Shown here one piece after another: positions 1-5,904 of a stretch of DNA of 5,948 bases. The stretch comes from an uncultured Oscillospiraceae bacterium (lineage in GTDB: Bacteria > Bacillota > Clostridia > Oscillospirales > Oscillospiraceae), in assembly GCA_934515035.1 (NCBI GenBank), contig CAKSXP010000124.1, positions 1 to 5,948 on the forward strand. The letters run 5' to 3'. Each line of letters opens with the position of its first letter. Position 1 is the first letter of the stretch. The notes below the pieces were generated by a model. That model did no database searches and had not been told where the DNA came from. It saw only the letters and a list, made by a program, of their open reading frames with translations. The position numbers were made by a program, and so were the translations under genes.

Positions 1-21
1 ATAAAAAGGAGTCGATAAATA

Positions 22-1152
22 ATGCTGGATCAGAAGCATCAGCTGATACAGAAGCTCGCGCGGGATTTTGCCGAGAACGAGCTTGTGCCTGTCATTGATG
101 AGGCGGAAGAAAACGGAGAATACCCCGAACAGATCTGGGAAAAGTGCGCAAGATACGGCCTTACCGGTATTGCGATACCAAAGGAATACGGCGGTGCGGG
201 CGGAGACTTTTTCTCCTATGTTCTGATAACGGAGGAATTCTGCCGCAAGCATGTTTCAGCAAGTACGCTCCTTATGGGCAACTCGCTTACGGGTAAGCCG
301 ATATATAAGTGCGGAAACGAAGAGCAAAAGCAGAAATATCTGCGCCCGCTTGCCGAGGGCAAGAAAAAGGCAGCTTTCGCGCTCACCGAGCCTGACGCGG
401 GCTCCGATACCAGCGCCATAATAACCACGGCTGAGGAGGACGGAGACCACTTCATCCTCAACGGACGCAAGACCTTCATAACCATGGGACCGGCCTGCGA
501 TTTTGCAACCGTTTTTGCACAGGTCCCGCAGGCCGGCGGAAAAAAGGTGCTCTCCGCTTTTATTGTCGAGGCCGGATGGGAAGGCTTCTCCAAAGGGAAG
601 AGAGAGGATAAGCTCGGTATCCACGCTTCCGGTACCTGCGACCTTATCTTTGACAATGTCCGCGTTCCGCGCGAAAACCTGATCGGCAATGTCGGCGACG
701 GCTGGAAGATAGCCTCCGCCGGACTCAGCACCGGCAGGATCAATGTTGCAACACAGTCTCTCGGCGGCGCACAGGGCTGCCTTGACGAGGCAATAAAATA
801 TGCCGGCGAGCGTGTTCAGTTCGGAAAGCCCATCGGGCAGTTCCAGAACACAAAGTTCAAGATCGCGGATATGGCCGCGCGCACCGAAGCCGGCCGCCAG
901 CTCATTTACAGCGCGGCTCAGGGCATCGACCGCGGCGAAAACGTTCTCCAGCAGGCTTCCATGGCGAAGTATTATATGTCCGAGGTCGCAAACGAAGTCG
1001 CTTATAAATGCCTGCAGATCCACGGCGGTTACGGGTTCATGCATGGCTTTGCGATAGAGCGCTTCTACCGCGATTTGCGTATCATGCCGCTGTATGAAGG
1101 TACCAGCGAGGTTCAGCTGATGGTCATCGCCAATGCGCTGATGAAGAAGTGA
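22..1152 (+). CDS. Acyl-CoA dehydrogenase (enoyl-CoA reductase subunit of an Etf complex)
   Basis: A 376-residue FAD enzyme of normal length for the short-chain acyl-CoA dehydrogenase family. Visible family marks are ALTEPDAGSD at residues 120-129 (signature 1, flavin and substrate contacts), QFGKPIGQFQ near 266-275, QIHGGYGF at 332-339 (signature 2) and LYEGTSEVQ at 357-365, where E359 is the expected catalytic base. There is no signal peptide, so it is cytosolic. AGGAG at 7-11 lies ten bases before the ATG and supports this start. Etf subunit genes follow after 16 bases, so in vivo it probably runs as an enoyl-CoA reductase fed by Etf, as in the Bcd-EtfAB and CarCDE complexes. The segment TFITMGPACD (151-160) has Met where most family members have Asn (ITN); from memory CarC-type caffeyl-CoA reductases look alike here. 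Substrate is not determinable: butyryl-, acrylyl- and aryl-acrylyl-CoA are all possible. Family certain, substrate open. Confidence 0.95.
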   Translation: MLDQKHQLIQKLARDFAENELVPVIDEAEENGEYPEQIWEKCARYGLTGIAIPKEYGGAGGDFFSYVLITEEFCRKHVSASTLLMGNSLTGKPIYKCGNEEQKQKYLRPLAEGKKKAAFALTEPDAGSDTSAIITTAEEDGDHFILNGRKTFITMGPACDFATVFAQVPQAGGKKVLSAFIVEAGWEGFSKGKREDKLGIHASGTCDLIFDNVRVPRENLIGNVGDGWKIASAGLSTGRINVATQSLGGAQGCLDEAIKYAGERVQFGKPIGQFQNTKFKIADMAARTEAGRQLIYSAAQGIDRGENVLQQASMAKYYMSEVANEVAYKCLQIHGGYGFMHGFAIERFYRDLRIMPLYEGTSEVQLMVIANALMKK

Positions 1153-1168
1153 GAAAGGAAGTCTGGAT

Positions 1169-1954
1169 ATGAGAATTCTTGTCTGTGCAAAACAGGTTCC
1201 CAATACGAACAACGTTAAGATAGACCCCGTCAAGGGCACGCTCATCCGCGACGGCGTTGAGAGCATACTCAACCCCGATGACGCAAACGCGCTGGAGGAA
1301 GCGCTGCGCATAAAGGAGAACAACCCCGGCACGACAGTCGCCGTTCTCTCCATGGGCCCGTTCCAGGCTGATATAATGCTGCGCGAGTGCCTGGCGATGG
1401 GCGCGGACGAGGCGATACTGCTCTCTGACCGTGCATTTGCCGGCGCCGACACCTGGGCTACTTCGAATGCGCTGGCGGCGGCCATACGCCGGTACGGCCC
1501 CGTAGACATTGTCTTTTGCGGACGTCAGGCCATCGACGGCGACACCGCACAGGTCGGACCGCAGATCGCGGAGCGCCTTGGAATACCGCAGGTAACATAC
1601 GTCCAGAAGGTGGATGTGGACGGAGACACGCTGACCGTCGAGCGCAAGCTTGAGGACGGATATCAGCTCATTGAGGTCAAAACTCCCGTTCTGCTCTCTG
1701 CTGTCAAGGAACTCAACACGCCGAGATACATGAGTGTTTCCGGTATTTTTGACGCATATGAAAAAGATGTGACCGTCTGGAGCGTCAGGGACGTGCCCGT
1801 TGACCCCGCACAGGTCGGCCTGGACGCCTCTCCCGACAAGGTGCTGCGCTCGTTCACTCCCGCGCCGAAGGGCGCCGGAACCATGTTCCGCGGCACGCCC
1901 AGGGAGATGGCCTCCGAGCTTATCTCCGCAATGACTGAAAAGCACATAGTTTGA
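1169..1954 (+). CDS. etfB: Electron transfer flavoprotein subunit beta, bifurcating type
   Basis: A 261-residue EtfB of usual length. The N-terminus [11 protein letters not shown], the [12 protein letters not shown] stretch (19-30) and [12 protein letters not shown] (35-46) are typical of the beta subunit. The segment [16 protein letters not shown] (117-132) matches the nucleotide/flavin-binding region seen in bifurcating, NADH-using Etfs of anaerobes, and [10 protein letters not shown] (180-189) is the usual EtfB signature region. In such Etfs this subunit holds the bifurcating FAD and accepts a hydride from NADH. AAAGGAAG just after the upstream stop codon, seven bases before the ATG, supports the start. 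The gene lies between the dehydrogenase (16-base gap) and etfA (13-base gap), so the three are almost certainly co-transcribed and their products form one complex. That it bifurcates is inferred from family motifs and from the ferredoxin domain on the partner. Confidence 0.95.
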   Translation: MRILVCAKQVPNTNNVKIDPVKGTLIRDGVESILNPDDANALEEALRIKENNPGTTVAVLSMGPFQADIMLRECLAMGADEAILLSDRAFAGADTWATSNALAAAIRRYGPVDIVFCGRQAIDGDTAQVGPQIAERLGIPQVTYVQKVDVDGDTLTVERKLEDGYQLIEVKTPVLLSAVKELNTPRYMSVSGIFDAYEKDVTVWSVRDVPVDPAQVGLDASPDKVLRSFTPAPKGAGTMFRGTPREMASELISAMTEKHIV

Positions 1955-1967
1955 GGAGGAGATAAAG

Positions 1968-3155
1968 ATGGCAGTTTATGTTATTGAAGATAAATGCAAG
2001 GGCTGCACTCTGTGCACAAGGTCCTGCCCGTACGGCGCCATTACAATGGACGGTGGCAAGGCGAAGATAGGCTCCGCCTGCATCGGCTGCGGTTCCTGCC
2101 TCAGCGTGTGCAAATTCGGCGCGCTCCAGTCCGACGCAGAGGAAAACGGCAAAAAAAACTTCAGCGATTATAAGGATGTGTGGGTGTTTGCCGAGCAGCG
2201 CGAGGGCGCACTCAGCCCCGTCGTTGCAGAGCTTCTTGGCGAGGGACGCAAGCTCGCGAGCGACCTTGGCTGCCGCTTGTGCGCACTGCTCTGCGGCAAT
2301 GGCACGGATTCGATGGTGAAAGAGCTTGGCGCATACGGCGCGGACGTGGTCTATGTTGCCGACAGGCCCGAGCTTGAGATATACACCACCGACGGCTATG
2401 CAAAGGTAGTCAGCGAAGCGATTGAGAAATATAAGCCCGAAATAGTGCTGTACGGCGCGACGTATATCGGACGCGACCTGGCGCCGCGCATCGCCGTCAA
2501 GGTCAACACCGGCCTGACAGCCGACTGCACGGGACTCGATATAGATCCCGAAACTCATGAGCTGCACCAGACCCGCCCCGCATTCGGCGGCAACCTGATG
2601 GCGACCATCATAACCCCCAATCATCGTCCGCAGATGGCGACCGTCCGCCGCGGCGTTATGCAGAAGGCGGCGTTTGACGCCGAACACAAGTTCGAGACGG
2701 TGAAGCTCGACACAGTGTTTGCGGAGGATGATATCCGCACGAAGATACTCAAGGTCGTGAAGGATGTCGGCGAGACTGTCTCTCTGACCGACGCCGATAT
2801 CATCGTGTCCGGCGGCCGCGGTCTCGGCTCCGCAGAGGGCTTCGATCTCATCCGCGCCTTTGCAGATCAGCTCGGCGCCGCCGTCGGCGCTTCCCGCGCC
2901 GCTGTTGACGCGGGCTGGATAGACAACGCCTATCAGGTCGGACAGACGGGAACCACCGTCAAGCCGAAGATCTACATCGCCTGCGGAATATCCGGTGCAA
3001 TACAGCATCTCGCCGGAATGCAGACCTCCAACACTATCATTGCGATCAACAAGAACCCCGATGCACCGATCTTCAAGGTCGCGGACTATGGTCTTGTCGG
3101 AGACCTGTATCAGGTCATCCCGGCGCTTATGGAAGCCTGGCCCAAGGCTGAGTGA
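1968..3155 (+). CDS. etfA: Electron transfer flavoprotein subunit alpha with N-terminal 2x[4Fe-4S] ferredoxin domain
   Basis: A 395-residue EtfA, about 60-70 residues longer than plain EtfA because of a fused N-terminal ferredoxin domain. Two complete cluster motifs are visible: C10-x2-C13-x2-C16-x3-C20 and C38-x2-C41-x2-C44-x3-C48, each followed by a Pro or Lys as in bacterial 2[4Fe-4S] ferredoxins. An Etf N-domain follows from about residue 70, then the FAD-binding C-domain with SGGRGLGS (281-288), [10 protein letters not shown] (308-317), [11 protein letters not shown] (323-333), [12 protein letters not shown] (340-351) and [20 protein letters not shown] (360-379). The same fusion is known in CarE of Acetobacterium and in EtfA of the lactate dehydrogenase/Etf complex. 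The extra clusters probably pass electrons between the bifurcating flavin and free ferredoxin. GGAGGAG overlapping the etfB stop gives a strong ribosome binding site. It is the last gene of the operon, followed by a terminator. Confidence 0.95.
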   Translation: MAVYVIEDKCKGCTLCTRSCPYGAITMDGGKAKIGSACIGCGSCLSVCKFGALQSDAEENGKKNFSDYKDVWVFAEQREGALSPVVAELLGEGRKLASDLGCRLCALLCGNGTDSMVKELGAYGADVVYVADRPELEIYTTDGYAKVVSEAIEKYKPEIVLYGATYIGRDLAPRIAVKVNTGLTADCTGLDIDPETHELHQTRPAFGGNLMATIITPNHRPQMATVRRGVMQKAAFDAEHKFETVKLDTVFAEDDIRTKILKVVKDVGETVSLTDADIIVSGGRGLGSAEGFDLIRAFADQLGAAVGASRAAVDAGWIDNAYQVGQTGTTVKPKIYIACGISGAIQHLAGMQTSNTIIAINKNPDAPIFKVADYGLVGDLYQVIPALMEAWPKAE

Positions 3156-3183
3156 TCCCCAAAGCACAACACATAACATATAA

Positions 3184-3230
3184 AAATATCCGGAGCCTGT
3201 GCTTTTGCAGACTCCGGATATTTGTGTTTT
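3184..3230. terminator. Bidirectional intrinsic terminator between convergent operons
   Basis: A perfect 12-bp inverted repeat pairs 3184-3195 (AAATATCCGGAG) with 3212-3223, with a further CTG/CAG pairing inside the 16-base loop. On the plus strand it is followed by TTTGTGTTTTG, ending the acyl-CoA dehydrogenase/Etf operon 28 bases after the etfA stop. On the minus strand the stem is followed by TTTTTA, so it can also end the convergent transcription unit whose last gene stops at 3261. The rest of the 105-base gap shows nothing else. Confidence 0.85.
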
Positions 3231-3260
3231 GTCATGCAGTTTACGGCCGTGCGGAAGCGG

Positions 3261-4112
3261 TCATTCGCAAAGCTCCAGACCGTCTCCGAGGGCATAGCCC
3301 CCATCGACATTCATCATTGGACGGACGCCGACGATGTCGTTATGAGCCAGCGCATAGGAGAACGCGCCGTTGGCGCTCATGACGCGGACGAGATATGCAT
3401 AGGCCAGATGCGGCGTGCGCGTCCAGTACCACCAGCTGTATTTGGGGTCAAATATCTGCGGCGCGCCGAGGGGTGCGCTGCCGCGCTTGCCGAAGTCCCA
3501 TCCGGGGTTCCAGCTGCGGCCGAAAATGCTCATCTGATACTCGGTGGGCTTTGCCTTGAGGTGGGCGCGGCCCTCAAAAAGCGGAAGAGCGGAGCCGTCC
3601 TCGATGCCGGATTCGCCGCCGAAGCCGATCTCGGTGCGGCTGGGCAGAAAAACGCGGGCCTTGACAGTGCGGACCTCGCCCTGCTCCTTGCGCGTGCGGA
3701 AGAGCGTTGGAACGTCGCTCTCGAGAATGGCGGCCTCGAAGCGCGGGTCAAGCTCTCTCAGAAAGCCGTTTGCATCGGCGTTCGGCTGCTCGTCATAGCG
3801 CAGAAAGCCGCGGCGCGGCGGCTGGTCAAGCTCGTGACTGGGCTTATACCAGAACTGCTCGCCCGAATTGAGCCAGGCGTTTATGTTGGAAAGGGCGTAG
3901 TCGTTGCGGCCGTATTTGCCGGTAGCCTCGAAATAATTCTGCTTCTTGCCGCAGGGTTCCGCCGCGTCGAAGCAGGCGCAGCGTATAACGTCGCGGGAGA
4001 CGAGCGTAGTTCCACTGTATCCGGGATGATCCTGTGCAGCGACGAGAAAAACGAGCTTTGAGCGCTGCTCGACGACCTCGGTGCCGACAGCCAGTTCCTT
4101 GAGCTTGGTCAT
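3261..4112 (-). CDS. DUF6273-like domain protein, function unknown
   Basis: A 283-residue protein without signal peptide or membrane segment. The reading frame is open further upstream, but GGAGGT at 4121-4126, eight bases before the ATG at 4112, fixes the start. The frame before it overlaps the upstream gene and reads as low-complexity Arg/Ser/Thr. Visible blocks are RDVIRCACFD (40-49), YALSNINAWLNSGEQFWY (72-89), GFLRELDPRFEAAIL (116-130), KARVFLPSRTEIGF (151-164), SWWYWTRTP (226-234) and NDIVGVRPMMNVDG (258-271). The order 'S-N-AWLN', 'W-Y-W-R-T-P', then 'GVRP-hydrophobic' matches my memory of DUF6273, common in Clostridia and often in surface or phage-associated proteins. The molecular role is unknown. 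It begins one base after the stop of a small cysteine-cluster gene, so the two are translationally coupled and probably act together. The family call comes from pattern recognition only. Confidence 0.82.
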   Translation of the reverse strand: MTKLKELAVGTEVVEQRSKLVFLVAAQDHPGYSGTTLVSRDVIRCACFDAAEPCGKKQNYFEATGKYGRNDYALSNINAWLNSGEQFWYKPSHELDQPPRRGFLRYDEQPNADANGFLRELDPRFEAAILESDVPTLFRTRKEQGEVRTVKARVFLPSRTEIGFGGESGIEDGSALPLFEGRAHLKAKPTEYQMSIFGRSWNPGWDFGKRGSAPLGAPQIFDPKYSWWYWTRTPHLAYAYLVRVMSANGAFSYALAHNDIVGVRPMMNVDGGYALGDGLELCE

Positions 4113-4113
4113 G

Positions 4114-4401
4114 TTACAGCACCTCCGTATTCTTCTGTCTGGGTATGCGCTGGCACAGCGGCTTGCTGTGGTCCATCGGATAGCTGCCGTCCTCCGGCTC
4201 CTCGATCTCGTGCGGCTCTTCGTTGCCGTTGACCTGGCAGAGCTCGCGGTGATGCCGGACACAGATCTTGCAGAAACCGTGCTGTGGGCAGGTGCGTGTC
4301 GGACAGGGACACTCGGGGTTATACCTGAGATCCTCTTCTATGTATGTCTCGGTTATTTCCAGACCGGGCTCGGTTTCGCTGAGTCCAAACTCCTTTAGCA
4401 T
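4114..4401 (-). CDS. Small cysteine-cluster protein, DUF6485-like, function unknown
   Basis: A 95-residue acidic protein with a dense Cys/His block in the middle: C31-x-C33-x4-C38-x5-C44-x2-C47, followed by H50, H51 and C55. The block CPCPTRTCPQHGFCKICVRH (31-50) looks like a small zinc-binding or iron-sulfur knuckle and resembles, from memory, DUF6485-type proteins of Clostridia; metal binding is inference. TGAGGT at 4409-4414, seven bases before the ATG at 4401, supports this start. An earlier in-frame ATG at 4434 lies within a perfect hairpin and has no ribosome binding site. No signal peptide or membrane segment is seen. The stop codon is separated by one base from the start of the DUF6273-like gene, a strong sign of coupled translation. 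It is first in its unit, behind the promoter at 4475-4503. Confidence 0.8.
   Translation of the reverse strand: MLKEFGLSETEPGLEITETYIEEDLRYNPECPCPTRTCPQHGFCKICVRHHRELCQVNGNEEPHEIEEPEDGSYPMDHSKPLCQRIPRQKNTEVL
4121..4126 (-). promoter_or_regulatory. Ribosome binding site that decides the start of the DUF6273-like gene
   Basis: GGAGGT on the minus strand lies eight bases before the ATG at 4112 and inside the last codons of the upstream gene. It separates the true start from an in-frame open stretch that runs 50 codons further upstream without a comparable site. Confidence 0.85.
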
Positions 4402-4431
4402 TGGCCATACCTCACTTTGTTTATTGTGTAC

Positions 4432-4469
4432 CATCGGATGACAAGCGTGTCTGCCCTTGTCATCCGATG
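4432..4469. repeat. Perfect 14-bp inverted repeat at the predicted transcription start
   Basis: CATCGGATGACAAG at 4432-4445 is the exact reverse complement of 4456-4469, with a 10-base loop. There is no T-run after it on either strand, so it is not a normal terminator. On the minus strand it begins five bases after a TATAAT box, so the predicted transcript would start in its first or second base and carry it as a 5' hairpin. Each arm also contains a near-palindromic 9-mer (CATCGGATG or CATCCGATG). It could be an operator for a dimeric repressor or a 5' hairpin affecting mRNA stability or translation; the sequence does not decide between them. Confidence 0.8.
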
Positions 4470-4474
4470 TATCC

Positions 4475-4503
4475 ATTATAAAGAAAAAAACGCCCGCGGT
4501 CAA
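4475..4503 (-). promoter_or_regulatory. Near-consensus sigma-A promoter for the cysteine-cluster/DUF6273-like unit
   Basis: On the minus strand TTGACC (4498-4503) is followed after 17 bases by a perfect TATAAT (4475-4480). The predicted start is near A4468, giving a leader of about 67 bases before the ATG at 4401. The -35 box lies in the 3' arm of the preceding gene's terminator, and the spacer contains that terminator's T-tract. Box sequences and spacing are close to ideal, but promoter activity is inferred. Confidence 0.75.
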
Positions 4504-4521
4504 GATGACCACAGGCGTTTT
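4484..4521 (-). terminator. Intrinsic terminator of the ybaB-gpsA operon
   Basis: On the minus strand AAAACGCC (4514-4521) pairs with GGCGTTTT (4487-4494). The inner arms TGTGGTCA and TGACCGCG pair with two G-T wobbles, leaving a TCT triloop and about 16 bp of stem, directly followed by a run of T residues. It lies 46 bases after the gpsA stop. Its 3' arm doubles as the -35 region of the downstream promoter. Confidence 0.88.
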
Positions 4522-4567
4522 GACGTTATTCCCGGCGAATGCCGGATCGCCGGCTCTGCCGTTTATG

Positions 4568-5527
4568 TCAGAATTCTTTTTTGAGACTTCTCGTGAAGAG
4601 CTGTGATATCTCAGTGTGAAGATTCGCGCCCTCATAAAGACAGCGGTAGATAGCCAGACATATCGGAAGCTCAACGCCGTATCTATTGCCAAGGTCGACC
4701 ATTGCCGGAACGGTGTAGTAGCCCTCGGCCAGCTTGTCGAATTTTTCGCCGCGCGCGAACATTTCGCCGAAGCGCCGGTTGTGGCTGTGTTCGGAAAAGA
4801 CGGTAGCCTCATAATCGCCGAGGTGGCACAGACCGTAGGCCGAGAGCTCGTTTCCACCCATTGCGGAGATGAGGCGCGCAACTTCGCGTGTGCCGCGGGA
4901 CATCAAAGCACCCTTGAGCGAAGTCCGGCCGAGCCCGTCCAGAGCTCCGGCGGCGATACCGACAACGTTTTTCGCTGCGGCGCCGATCTCGTTTCCAATC
5001 ATATCGTTGCCGTAATAGAAACGGATGAGGGGTCCGGAGAATGAGGAAATGAGACGCTCCTTGACGTCGTCCTCCTCAGAGTCGATGACCATGCAGTTGG
5101 GAATGCCGCGGCAGAATTCCTGAACGTGCCCGGGCCCGAGCCAGACCGCAACGTGGCTGGACGGATCCATGGCTCCCGCGACGATCTCGGACAGGCGGCG
5201 GCCCGTGCCGATCTCGATGCCCTTCATGCAGAGCACAAAGCTGCGCCCGCGAAGGTCGAACGGACGGAGCTCTTCCATAAGTCCGGAAAGTCCCTGCGAG
5301 TTTATGGAGATGACGATCGTTTCCGAATCTGCGACGGCCTGTGACAGGTCGGTGACAAGGTGAACGCTCTCCGGCAGGGTCAGATAGTCGTTGCTGCGGC
5401 TGGCGATAAAGCGCCGCATATGGGCGGAGTTCTCCCGGCCATAGAGAGAAACGCGGTGACCTATCTTGTCAAGATACCACGCAATAAAGCTGCCCCAGCG
5501 CCCGCAGCCGATAACTGTGATATCCAT
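4568..5527 (-). CDS. gpsA: NAD(P)-dependent glycerol-3-phosphate dehydrogenase (divergent GpsA)
   Basis: A 319-residue protein, slightly shorter than the usual 330-340 of the family. It should interconvert dihydroxyacetone phosphate and sn-glycerol 3-phosphate for phospholipid synthesis in the cytosol. The N-terminal Rossmann motif is VIGCGRWGSF (5-14). The two lysines expected in the active site are in CMKGIEIG (K102) and EIGAAAKNVVGIAAG (K186). SLKGALMSRGTREVARL (203-219) and SHNRRFGE (248-255) match the C-terminal substrate domain. Two places are unusual: the normally conserved LSGPSFA-type loop is LGPGHVQEFC (130-139), and GLGDL reads GLCHLGDY (232-239). A related 3-hydroxyacid or ketopantoate-type dehydrogenase is less likely given K186-N187 and RRFG. 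It starts six bases after the ybaB stop with no clear ribosome binding site, so translation probably depends on coupling to ybaB. Confidence 0.88.
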   Translation of the reverse strand: MDITVIGCGRWGSFIAWYLDKIGHRVSLYGRENSAHMRRFIASRSNDYLTLPESVHLVTDLSQAVADSETIVISINSQGLSGLMEELRPFDLRGRSFVLCMKGIEIGTGRRLSEIVAGAMDPSSHVAVWLGPGHVQEFCRGIPNCMVIDSEEDDVKERLISSFSGPLIRFYYGNDMIGNEIGAAAKNVVGIAAGALDGLGRTSLKGALMSRGTREVARLISAMGGNELSAYGLCHLGDYEATVFSEHSHNRRFGEMFARGEKFDKLAEGYYTVPAMVDLGNRYGVELPICLAIYRCLYEGANLHTEISQLFTRSLKKEF

Positions 5528-5533
5528 TTCTTA

Positions 5534-5872
5534 TCAAAAGCCGAGATTAAGTCCGCCGGTGAACTTGGACATGCTGTTTGCCGCCTCGTTCTCCGCCTTG
5601 CGAAGAGCCTCGTTGACGGCCGCGACAATAAGGTCCTGGAGCATTTCGACATCCTCGGGATCGACCGCTTCGGGGTCGATGGCCAGCGAGTTCAGCTCGC
5701 GCTTGCCGCTTACCGTTGCGGTGACAACGCCTCCGCCGGAGGTCGCGGTATATACGGTCTCCTCAAGCTGCTGCTGCATCTTGAGTATTTCCTGCTGCAT
5801 TTTCTGCGCCTGGCGCATCATATTTGCCTGGTTCATGCCGCCGGGCATTCCTCTGAATCCACCTTTAGCCAT
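5534..5872 (-). CDS. ybaB: YbaB/EbfC family nucleoid-associated DNA-binding protein
   Basis: A 112-residue protein of typical family length. YbaB/EbfC proteins are dimeric 'tweezer' DNA-binding proteins linked to nucleoid organisation and recombination repair. Visible parts are a Gly/Met-rich N-terminus (1-17), the helix NMMRQAQKMQQEILKMQQQL (17-36), the TYTA-like strand region with GGGVVTATVSGKRELNSLAI (46-65), then IDPEAVDPEDVEMLQDLIVA (65-84) and the C-terminal helix AVNEALRKAENEA (85-97). AGGAGGAA, seven bases before the ATG at 5872, is a strong ribosome binding site. It directly follows what looks like the 3' end of dnaX, the usual arrangement in Firmicutes. The commonly following recR is missing; gpsA comes next after six bases. 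Confidence 0.95.
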   Translation of the reverse strand: MAKGGFRGMPGGMNQANMMRQAQKMQQEILKMQQQLEETVYTATSGGGVVTATVSGKRELNSLAIDPEAVDPEDVEMLQDLIVAAVNEALRKAENEAANSMSKFTGGLNLGF

Positions 5873-5904
5873 AAGTTGGTTCCTCCTGTTATGTGAAAAA
5901 ATAG

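Noticed and set aside
1..21. Promoter for the acyl-CoA dehydrogenase/Etf operon
   Set aside because: Only the ribosome binding site is inside the window; there is no room for a promoter and none can be judged.
256..1509. A 417-codon open frame on the minus strand opposite the dehydrogenase and etfB
   Set aside because: It spans two strongly supported genes and their junction, has a composition rich in Ala, Ser and Arg, and shows no motif. Mirror coding effect.
1920..3179. A 419-codon open frame on the minus strand opposite etfA
   Set aside because: It lies wholly antisense to a clear EtfA gene, its translation matches no family I recognise, and such frames arise from the GC-rich third positions of the real gene.
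3222..4061. A 279-codon open frame on the plus strand opposite the DUF6273-like gene
   Set aside because: Ala-rich without motifs, no ribosome binding site, and it starts inside the bidirectional terminator. The minus-strand frame has a strong ribosome binding site and recognisable blocks.
4532..4553. 7-bp inverted repeat CCGGCGA/TCGCCGG after gpsA
   Set aside because: Short, with no T-run; the strong terminator is a few bases further on. Probably chance in GC-rich sequence.
4402..4881. Upstream in-frame extension of the small cysteine-cluster gene
   Set aside because: The extension overlaps the gpsA gene, its terminator and the promoter, and reads as low-complexity sequence. The ATG at 4401 with TGAGGT seven bases ahead is the better start.
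5360..5896. 178-codon open frame on the plus strand opposite ybaB and the 5' part of gpsA
   Set aside because: It is antisense to two well supported genes across their junction, without motif or ribosome binding site.
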